In this document: piece after piece, positions 26,470-33,314 of the stretch
Position numbering within the stretch: the stretch's first letter is position 1
How the letters are laid out: every line of letters starts with the position of its first letter
Assembly: GCA_016791265.1 (NCBI GenBank)
Contig: JAEUMY010000023.1
Span: 372,001-436,000, forward strand
Reading direction: 5' to 3'
Source of the DNA: Betaproteobacteria bacterium
Lineage (GTDB): Bacteria > Pseudomonadota > Gammaproteobacteria > Burkholderiales > Usitatibacteraceae
DNA: 64,000 nt
Notes under the pieces: generated by a model
Databases searched by the model: none
What the model saw: the letters and a program-made list of their open reading frames with translations, nothing else
Told to the model about the DNA's origin: nothing
Made by a program: the position numbers and the translations under genes

Positions 26470-27375
26470 TCAGACAGGTCTGGTCGCGGCGGATTGAAGG
26501 TTGCGTTCCAGCCAGGCCAGCGCGCCGGTGGCGGCGTCATGGCGCGGCGGCCGGATGCGTTGGCGAATCGCCTCGGGCATGCGGGGCGCGAGGCGCTCGC
26601 CGATGCTGCCGGTGACGCAAAGCGGGAGCGTGGCGCCGGGATCGATGGCGCCCGCGAGACTGACCAGCGCATCGACCGCCTGCTCGATCAGGCGCGCGGC
26701 CCTGCCGTCGCGCATCTCCTCGTCGAACACCAGCGGCGCCAGCTGCGCGTAACCGAACTGGGCGGAGCGGTTGCACCAGTCCTGCAAGGTCGCGCGGTCG
26801 TCACCGCACATCGCGAATATTCGCGTTGCGAGCGCGCCGGGCTCGGCGCGACCATCCATGACACATTGCGCGTGACCCATGGCCTTCAAGCCCAGCCACG
26901 CACCGCTGCCCTCGTCGCCAACCGGAAAGCCCCAGCCCGAGGCGCGGAGCCGCCGGCCGTCCGCGTGCAGCGCCTCGCCCACAGCTCCGGTGCCGGACGC
27001 GACGATGGCGCCGGGTTCCGCGTCATGCGCACCCAGGAGCATGGCGAACGCGTCGGATTCGAGAATGAGCTGGCCGTAACCGGGATTGGTCGCGATGAAT
27101 GTGTCCCGCCACGGCGCGTACGAGGCGCCGGACAATCCGCATGACAGCGCGCATTCCGCGGCCGCCGGTCGTGCGTGGCCGGCATCCGCGAACGCCTGCT
27201 GCACCGCAGTCTCGATCTGCGTCCACGCCTTGGCGACGCCCTGGCCTAGCGCGGACGGACCGGCGCGGCCATGCCCCAACACCCGGCCATTCGCATCCGC
27301 GAGCACCGCGCGGGTGCCCGTGCCGCCGCCGTCGACGCCGATAAGCCAGGTGGGATGTGATGAAGTGGTTTGCAA
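26470..27375 (-). CDS. nagK: BadF/BadG/BcrA-type amino-sugar kinase
   Basis: A 301-residue ASKHA-fold kinase. ATP motifs: IGVDGGGTGTRAVLAD at the N-terminus, IVASGTGAVGEAL in the middle and GWGFPVGDEGSGAWLG, the glucosamine/N-acetylglucosamine kinase form of this family. It should phosphorylate GlcNAc, GlcN or MurNAc entering the cytoplasm, giving the substrates of MurQ and NagA. It is the first gene of the ten-gene operon. A palindrome copy at 26813 (14-bp form CGCGAATATTCGCG) is read RIFA. Confidence 0.87.
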   Translation of the reverse strand: MQTTSSHPTWLIGVDGGGTGTRAVLADANGRVLGHGRAGPSALGQGVAKAWTQIETAVQQAFADAGHARPAAAECALSCGLSGASYAPWRDTFIATNPGYGQLILESDAFAMLLGAHDAEPGAIVASGTGAVGEALHADGRRLRASGWGFPVGDEGSGAWLGLKAMGHAQCVMDGRAEPGALATRIFAMCGDDRATLQDWCNRSAQFGYAQLAPLVFDEEMRDGRAARLIEQAVDALVSLAGAIDPGATLPLCVTGSIGERLAPRMPEAIRQRIRPPRHDAATGALAWLERNLQSAATRPV

Positions 27376-27401
27376 GTGCGGGGGGGACGGCTACAATGCG
27401 G

Positions 27402-27426
27402 TGGTAATAAAACCAATTTAATACCA
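27402..27426. promoter_or_regulatory. Candidate NagR operator in nagK / permease divergent promoter
   Basis: In the 102-bp gap between the divergent starts, TGGT-AATAAA-ACCA (27402-27415) is an inverted repeat with a 6-bp spacer, and TAATACCA (27419-27426) is the reverse complement of the TGGTATTA seen upstream of the TonB receptor. The AT-rich character is consistent with overlapping promoter and operator. Binding by NagR is inferred. Confidence 0.5.
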
Positions 27427-27477
27427 AAAGCGGGTGCCGGTCAAACGATTGGTGGATTCCCCGAAACGAGGAGCGGC

Positions 27478-28716
27478 ATGGCACTGACCTATATCTGGGC
27501 GGGATTTTTCATCGTGGGCTTTGTGGCCGCCCTGATTCAGTGGCTGTTCCTGGGCGATGCCGAGGTGTTCAAGCGCATCGTCGATGGCACGTTCGACTCC
27601 GCGCGGGTCGGGGTCATGGAGATCGCGTTGCCGCTGGCCGGCGTGATGACGCTCTGGCTCGGCATTCTCACCGTGGGCGAGAAAGCCGGCGCCATCGACT
27701 TCGTGGCGAAGATCATCGCGCCGTTCTTTTCGCGCATCTTTCCCGGTGTGCCCAAAGGCCACCCGGCCACTGGCCTGATGGTCATGAACTATTCGGCCAA
27801 CTTCCTCGGTCTCGACAACGCCGCGACGCCGGTGGGCCTGAAAGCCATGGCGAGCCTGCAGGAGCTGAATCCGAAGAAGGACGAGGCGACCGATGCGCAG
27901 ATCATGTTTCTGGTGCTGCAGACCGCGGGTTTGACGCTGATTCCACTGACGGTGATGGCGCAGCGCGCGGTGCTGGGCGCGAAAGACCCGTCGGACATTT
28001 TCATTCCCACACTCATCGCCACCTTCGCCGGGACGTTCGTTGCCTTGATTGCCGTGGCACTCCGCCAGCGCATCCGTCTGCTCGATCCGGTCATCATGGT
28101 CTGGCTGGGGAGTGCGGTCAGCATCGTGGTGGGCATCGTCTGGTTCATGTCCACGCAGATGACCAAGGAGGAGATTCAGGCGGTATCGAAGATCGCCGCC
28201 AACTTCATCCTGCTGTCGGTGATCGTCATCTTCCTGGTCGGCGCGCTGAAGAAGAAGGTCAACGTTTATGAGGCCTTCATCGAGGGCGCGAAAGGCGGCA
28301 TCCAGACCTCGATCACCATCATTCCCTATCTCGTCGGCATGCTGGTCGCCATCAGCGTGCTGCGCAACTCCGGCGTGCTGGGCATGATCGTGAGCGGCTT
28401 TGCCTGGTTCTTCGGGGCGCTGGGCTTCAACACCGACTTCACGCCAGCGCTGCCGACGGCATTGATGAAATCGATCTCCGGCTCCGGCGCCCGCGCCATG
28501 ATGATCGAGGCCATGAAGACCTACGGCGTCGACAGCTTCGTGGGCCGGCTGGTGTCGATCCTGCAGGGGTCTTCCGACACGACCTTTTACATCATCGCGC
28601 TTTACTTCGGCTCGGTCGGTATCACTCGTACGCGCTATGCCATCACCTACGGCCTGCTCGCCGACGTGGCGGGTGTCACGGCGGCGATCTGGGTGGCGTA
28701 TCTGTTCTTCCACTGA
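27478..28716 (+). CDS. Two-domain nucleoside-recognition (SpmA-SpmB-like) permease
   Basis: A 412-residue polytopic membrane protein with two Gate/nucleoside-recognition domains: N-terminal SpmA-like (VGVMEIALPLAGVMTLWLG … NFLGLDNAATPVGLKAM) and C-terminal SpmB-like (IEGAKGGIQTSITIIPYLVGML … GSSDTTFYI). The two are separate proteins in Bacillus but fused in many proteobacteria. Substrate is not established for the family. Divergent from nagK across candidate NagR sites, it may take part in amino-sugar or peptide traffic; this is inference. I moved the start to ATG 27478, which has GAGGAG upstream. A one-mismatch palindrome lies just after the stop. Confidence 0.8.
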   Translation: MALTYIWAGFFIVGFVAALIQWLFLGDAEVFKRIVDGTFDSARVGVMEIALPLAGVMTLWLGILTVGEKAGAIDFVAKIIAPFFSRIFPGVPKGHPATGLMVMNYSANFLGLDNAATPVGLKAMASLQELNPKKDEATDAQIMFLVLQTAGLTLIPLTVMAQRAVLGAKDPSDIFIPTLIATFAGTFVALIAVALRQRIRLLDPVIMVWLGSAVSIVVGIVWFMSTQMTKEEIQAVSKIAANFILLSVIVIFLVGALKKKVNVYEAFIEGAKGGIQTSITIIPYLVGMLVAISVLRNSGVLGMIVSGFAWFFGALGFNTDFTPALPTALMKSISGSGARAMMIEAMKTYGVDSFVGRLVSILQGSSDTTFYIIALYFGSVGITRTRYAITYGLLADVAGVTAAIWVAYLFFH

Positions 28717-28752
28717 TCGCAACGCGAATATTCGTTTCGGCAGGAGCGCGGA

Positions 28753-29394
28753 ATGAGCGGACTTGAACAAGCGGCCACCTGGCTGCTGGGCCGTCCCCTT
28801 ACCGAAGCGGATGGCGTGCCCCCGGCCGCCATCGAGGCCGCGGAAGCGTGTATGGGCGCGCGTGCGCCGGCAGCACTGAAGGCGCTTTATCTTGCTGTCG
28901 GTGAGGAAACGACACTGATGTCCGCTTTCCAGCAATTCCTCCCGGTGGCAGGCTGGGAAGTGTTTGACGGCAAATTGCTGTTCCTGGAAGAGAACCAGGG
29001 TGTGTGCGTCTGGGCCGCCGACTCAAGTGGCCGGGTGTTCCAGACAGAAGATCCCGCTGCCAGCGAGTGGTTCGAGGAGCCCTGCGGGCTGGATGATTTC
29101 CTTCACGCCGTGCTGTACTACCAGATGGCCGAGGGCGGTTATCCGTTCGCCGGCAACCTGCCGGCCGCCAACTTTGCCGATGTCGAAGCGGTTGAGTCGT
29201 TCATTGCCAAGAGAGGCGGTGAGCGCGTCGTGGATCTGGTCGGATTGCGTGTGCATCGCGTCGGAGAGCAGGCGCTGGTCTGGTACCTGCACGATGGTGC
29301 CTGCGTGGATGATGGCGGTGTTTTCCTCTCCACGTTGACAGAGCAGACGTACTTGCGTGTCGCGCAAGTTTGGGGCTTTGAAGACCTGGACTGA
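28753..29394 (+). CDS. Hypothetical protein, possible SMI1/KNR4 (SUKH) type
   Basis: A 213-residue acidic soluble protein. The layout (an N-terminal helical part with AALKALYLAVGEE, then GKLLFLEENQGVCVWAAD and a WFEEPCGLDDFLHAVLYYQM helix) resembles SUKH immunity-like proteins, where a conserved Gly-x-Trp core follows an acidic loop. SUKH proteins often protect against nuclease toxins, but no toxin is adjacent. Start ATG 28753 has GGAGCG upstream. The assignment is weak; treat as unknown. Confidence 0.5.
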   Translation: MSGLEQAATWLLGRPLTEADGVPPAAIEAAEACMGARAPAALKALYLAVGEETTLMSAFQQFLPVAGWEVFDGKLLFLEENQGVCVWAADSSGRVFQTEDPAASEWFEEPCGLDDFLHAVLYYQMAEGGYPFAGNLPAANFADVEAVESFIAKRGGERVVDLVGLRVHRVGEQALVWYLHDGACVDDGGVFLSTLTEQTYLRVAQVWGFEDLD

Positions 29395-29492
29395 CGGCGT
29401 TCCGCCGCCCGATCGCCTGCATGTCGTGAAAGCGTGAGCCATCCGGATATGTCAGAGTAACCACGCCCCTTCCCCCCACAGGAGCCCCTCCC

Positions 29493-30320
29493 TTGCTTGC
29501 CGACATGTTCAAGTCCGCGCTGGTGTTCTTCGCTGACCCAAACACCGAAATGTGGATGAAGGGCCTCGTAGCCCTGATGCTCTTGCTGTTGACCGGCTTT
29601 GCCTGGATGTTGCTGCGCCGGTTGGTGCCCGCGCTGGGCAAACCCTTGCGCTGGTATCGAGAGCGGCAGGCCTGGCAGGCGGTGGCAGCGCGCGAGGGTT
29701 GGGTGACTGCGGTCACACGCAAGTTTTCCGGCAACCGTGAGGGCCAGCCCTGGCGCATGCGCGCGCACTTGCAGGACGCATGGATCACCGAGGAAGAAGA
29801 CTCTCCACCTCCCACCCAGGCACAGTGGCAGATGAAGGATGGCGCGTGGTCAGGTCGCGTGCTGATCGTGCCCAGGGCCCTGGATGAGGCGGCGCAGGCG
29901 CGTGCGACGGCGGGTTCAGGTGCCGCGGATGCCGCCAATCTCGCGCTGGCTGCCGCAGGCATCGTGGGCGTACTGGCCGGGCAGAGCTGGGGCAGTGCGG
30001 CACTGGGCTGGGCCAGCGGCAGCACCGAGGACGCCGCCACAGCGAACCAGCTGGCGGCCGTGCCTGTGGGCAGCGCCGCATTTCAGGAAGGGTATCTGGT
30101 CCGATCGGACAGTCCTGATCTGGTGAAGAATATGATTACCCCCGAGGCCGAATCCATGCTCGCGGCGCTCCGTGACGGTGCGGACCCGGCCAATGCCTTC
30201 ATGGTGGAGATGCATCACAGCAAGTTTTCGATGCGCCAGTTGGGCGATTTCAGCGATGCGGAACGCGCGGCGCAGTTCTGCAAGCTGGGACTTGCGCTGA
30301 CGCGCGACATTACGGTTTGA
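29493..30320 (+). CDS. Hypothetical membrane-anchored protein
   Basis: A 275-residue protein I do not recognise. An N-terminal hydrophobic segment (about residues 22-42, LVALMLLLLTGFAWMLL) should anchor it. The centre is soluble with many Trp and Arg, and a second Ala/Gly-rich segment (about 142-175) could associate with the membrane. The start is TTG 29493, eight bases after AGGAG; ATG 29505 is the alternative. It lies between the SUKH-like gene and a KOW protein, all + strand, possibly one transcript. Confidence 0.6.
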   Translation: MLADMFKSALVFFADPNTEMWMKGLVALMLLLLTGFAWMLLRRLVPALGKPLRWYRERQAWQAVAAREGWVTAVTRKFSGNREGQPWRMRAHLQDAWITEEEDSPPPTQAQWQMKDGAWSGRVLIVPRALDEAAQARATAGSGAADAANLALAAAGIVGVLAGQSWGSAALGWASGSTEDAATANQLAAVPVGSAAFQEGYLVRSDSPDLVKNMITPEAESMLAALRDGADPANAFMVEMHHSKFSMRQLGDFSDAERAAQFCKLGLALTRDITV

Positions 30321-30344
30321 TGGTCTGGGAAATGGAGGGCGTCA

Positions 30345-30563
30345 ATGGGCTCGAACAGCATGAATCCAACCAATCCGGATGTCGTCAAAAATGGTGACAA
30401 GTGCGAAGTTGTCGGCGGCACGCATGCCGGCAAGTCAGGAACCGTGCAGGACCGAAATGTGAGCAAGACCGGGCAGGTCACCATCACCGTGCAGCAAGCG
30501 AACGGCGAACGATTCAAGACGCTCGCCAGGAATGTCGTCGTGAACGGCGCAGCGAAGCAGTGA
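30345..30563 (+). CDS. Small KOW-domain protein
   Basis: A 72-residue protein whose core GDKCEVVGGTHAGKSGTVQDRNVSKTG is the KOW fold motif found in NusG and ribosomal protein L24. The KOW module binds RNA or proteins. Stand-alone KOW proteins of this size are found in many proteobacteria and have no assigned role. It follows the membrane-anchored unknown by 24 bases. Confidence 0.75.
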   Translation: MGSNSMNPTNPDVVKNGDKCEVVGGTHAGKSGTVQDRNVSKTGQVTITVQQANGERFKTLARNVVVNGAAKQ

Positions 30564-30649
30564 CCGCTGATGCGACGCGGTTTTGATGCAGATTAATCCC
30601 GAGCGATTTTTCCTCTCCAGAGTGTGTGTGCGCTGCTAGAGTGCGGCGC

Positions 30650-31900
30650 ATGACCCGAAAACTTCACGACGTTCTCATCATCGGTGCCGGTCCCGCCGGC
30701 CTCAGTCTGGCGGCTGCGTTGCAGGGATCCGGCCTCAGCGTGCTGCTGGTCGAACGGCAGCCGGAGGCGGCGCTGGTCGAGCCGCGCTTTGATGGCCGCG
30801 AGATCGCACTGACCCAGCTCAGTGTGCGTCACATGCAGGATCTGGGTCAGTGGGCGCGAATCGATCCGGCCGAGCGGTCCCCGCTGAAGCGCGCCAAGGT
30901 CCTGAACGGGCCTTCGTCTCTAGCGCTTTGGGTGGACCCCGACAACGCGCACGACGAACTCGGCTTTCTCGTGCCCAACCATCTCATCCGCAAGGCGGCC
31001 TTTGGGACAGCCTTTGAGGCGGCGATTGGGCGACCCGCAGACAACGTGAGCTTGCGGGCGTGTGTTGCGGTCCGGCGCATTGCTCGCGAGTCGGATCAGG
31101 TCGCGGTGGAGTTGGAGAGCGGCGAAGTGCTGCACACCCGCCTCGCCGTCGCGGCGGACAGTCGCTTTTCCGAAACCCGGCGCGCCATGGGCATTGCAGC
31201 GGACATGCACGACTTCGGGCGCAGCATGATGGTGTGCCGCATGGCACTGGAGGTCGATCATGAACACGTCGCCTGGGAGTGGTTTGGCCATGGCCAGACC
31301 CTGGCATTGTTGCCCTTGAACGGACCGGTTGCCTCGGCCGTGATCACGCTGCCGCATCGCGACATCGAATCACTGATGCAGCTCGATGACGCGGGTTTCA
31401 ATCGCGAGATGACGCAGCGCTTTGACGGCCGTCTGGGCGCCATGCACCAGGTGGGCACGCGCCATGCCTATCCGTTGGTTGGGGTGTATGCACGGCGCTT
31501 CGTGGGACCGCGCTTTGCCTGCGTGGGTGATGCGGCCGTGGGCATGCATCCGGTGACGGCCCACGGCTTCAACTTCGGTCTGGCTGGCGCGATCAGTCTC
31601 GCAGCTGGCATCCGCGAGGCTGCGGCGCGGGGCGAGGACTTCGCGGCACCCGGCGTGCTTGAACGCTGGGAGCGGCATCATCGCGCCTTCACCCGCCCGC
31701 TCTATCTCGCCACCAACGCACTCGCAACGCTCTATGCCGACGAACGAGCGCCCGCGCGCCTGCTGCGAACGGCGGCACTGACTGCCAGCCGGCTGCTGCC
31801 ACCGGTGCGCCGGGCCATGTCGGCTGCCGTCACGGGTGGCAGCGCCGCGCCGCATCCGCTGTCGCGGATGGCGGCGGGCGCCTTCTCCAGGATGCGTTGA
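30650..31900 (+). CDS. UbiH/UbiF/COQ6-family FAD hydroxylase
   Basis: A 416-residue flavin monooxygenase. It has the dinucleotide motif IIGAGPAGLSLAAALQGSGL, the family Asp-Gly-like central region ADSRFSETRRAMGI, and the FAD motif GDAAVGMHPVTAHGFNFGL. The last is typical of ubiquinone-ring hydroxylases; the TAHGFNFGL variant fits the UbiM-type branch, which I suggest but cannot confirm. Such enzymes hydroxylate the benzene ring during ubiquinone synthesis. I chose ATG 30650 as the start because the FAD motif follows at the usual distance. Other ubi genes are not in the window. Confidence 0.8.
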   Translation: MTRKLHDVLIIGAGPAGLSLAAALQGSGLSVLLVERQPEAALVEPRFDGREIALTQLSVRHMQDLGQWARIDPAERSPLKRAKVLNGPSSLALWVDPDNAHDELGFLVPNHLIRKAAFGTAFEAAIGRPADNVSLRACVAVRRIARESDQVAVELESGEVLHTRLAVAADSRFSETRRAMGIAADMHDFGRSMMVCRMALEVDHEHVAWEWFGHGQTLALLPLNGPVASAVITLPHRDIESLMQLDDAGFNREMTQRFDGRLGAMHQVGTRHAYPLVGVYARRFVGPRFACVGDAAVGMHPVTAHGFNFGLAGAISLAAGIREAAARGEDFAAPGVLERWERHHRAFTRPLYLATNALATLYADERAPARLLRTAALTASRLLPPVRRAMSAAVTGGSAAPHPLSRMAAGAFSRMR

Positions 31901-31930
31901 ACCGGCGGTGTGTGGGTCAGAAGAGGAACA

Positions 31931-33304
31931 TCACGTCACCGTCTTCATGAACCCCAGGTCGCTCACCGGGAAGCGACCGATGCCGGGCAGGATGGTGGGC
32001 ATGTCACCCACGCTCACGCCAAACCACTTCGCCAACGTGGCCGAGTATTGATCCACCGAGGTTGTCGGGATGAAGTGCCCGCCGCCCGTATCGTCCGGCC
32101 CGTCCACACCCATGGTGGGGAACGTGCCATGCATCTTTCCGCCATCGACTGCGCCGCCGACCACGAAGTGGTGATTGCCCCACGCATGGTCCGAACCCTT
32201 CCCGTTTGAACGGAAAGTGCGATTGAAATCCGATGCCGTAAAGGTCGTCACCTGGTTGGCCACGTCCATCTCCACGGTGGCGTTGTAGAACGCGGTGACC
32301 GCGCCACTGATGGCGCCGAGCAGCTCGGTCTGGCGCTGTAGCTGGTCATCGCCGTGGGTGTCAAAGCCGCCGATGGAGGCGAAGAAAACCTGACGCTTCA
32401 GCCCCAGTGCCTGTCTGACGCGGATGAGCCGCGCGATCATCTGGAACTGCTGGCCAAGCCCCGTGTTGGGGAAGGTGGTGGTGAAGGGGGTTGCAGTGGC
32501 CAGTGCATCAGCGAGGATCTTCTGGTTCTCGATGGCCCGCGCGATCACATCCTTCCACGCGCCTTCGAAGAGGCTGGGCGAGTTCATCGCCATGAGCTCG
32601 GTGATGCCCTGCGACAGCGGCTCGGTAGAGGTCGGACCCTTGTAAAAGTCGAAGCCAAACTGGTTGCCCGGCGACACCTTGAATGAGGTGAGCGTGGTGC
32701 CCACCTCGAACAGGTTGTTGCCCGTGACCGAAATGCAGGTCGACGTGCGGTTGGTGCCATTGCTGGCCGCGACCAGATCGCCCAGGCGTCCGCCCCAGCC
32801 GGTGCGCGGCGCACCGTCGGAGATGGAGCTTTGCCACTGCTGCTGCTGATCGCTGTGCGAATAGAGATCATTGGGCAGTGGAACGGAGCGAGCGCGTAAC
32901 TGCGCTTTGGTCGTGGGGACGATAAGCGGCCCCACGTTGGCGACGATGCCGGCCTTGCCGGTGTTGATGAGCCCTTGCATGCCCGTCATGGCGGGATGCA
33001 GGCCGAAGGTGCGGCCCGGCGTGTTGGTGATGGTGAGCGGCAGCAGTTGCGCGGTCGGCAGCGCCAGCACCGAGGTGCGGCCGGCGGCGTACTGCGAATA
33101 TTCGCCACTGGCGGTGGGCACCACGGTGTTGTTGCCGTCATTGCCACCGAACATGAACAGCATGATGAGCGCGCGGTAGTCCTCGCCGGCGGCTTTCATG
33201 TTGAGATCGGCGGCGGCCGCGATGTTGCGCAAGTCGGCAAAGCCACCCAGCCCGGCGGCGGCACTGCCGCCGAGAAGATGCAGGAATTGTCTGCGAGTGA
33301 GCAT
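31931..33304 (-). CDS. DUF1501 protein, Tat-exported, sulfatase-like
   Basis: A 457-residue DUF1501 protein. The N-terminus MLTRRQFLHLLGGSAAAGLGG is a twin-arginine signal. The body has LIMLFMFGGNDGNNTVVP at the start and SIGGFDTHGDD … DFNRTFRSNGKGSDHAWGNHHFVVGG near the end, the conserved family motifs, which resemble alkaline-phosphatase/sulfatase metal sites. Function is unknown. It is downstream of the DUF1800 gene with a 10-bp gap and AAGGAG overlapping the upstream stop; these two families commonly occur as a pair. A palindrome copy at 33094 encodes EYS. Confidence 0.87.
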   Translation of the reverse strand: MLTRRQFLHLLGGSAAAGLGGFADLRNIAAAADLNMKAAGEDYRALIMLFMFGGNDGNNTVVPTASGEYSQYAAGRTSVLALPTAQLLPLTITNTPGRTFGLHPAMTGMQGLINTGKAGIVANVGPLIVPTTKAQLRARSVPLPNDLYSHSDQQQQWQSSISDGAPRTGWGGRLGDLVAASNGTNRTSTCISVTGNNLFEVGTTLTSFKVSPGNQFGFDFYKGPTSTEPLSQGITELMAMNSPSLFEGAWKDVIARAIENQKILADALATATPFTTTFPNTGLGQQFQMIARLIRVRQALGLKRQVFFASIGGFDTHGDDQLQRQTELLGAISGAVTAFYNATVEMDVANQVTTFTASDFNRTFRSNGKGSDHAWGNHHFVVGGAVDGGKMHGTFPTMGVDGPDDTGGGHFIPTTSVDQYSATLAKWFGVSVGDMPTILPGIGRFPVSDLGFMKTVT

Positions 33305-33314
33305 GATGTTCTCC

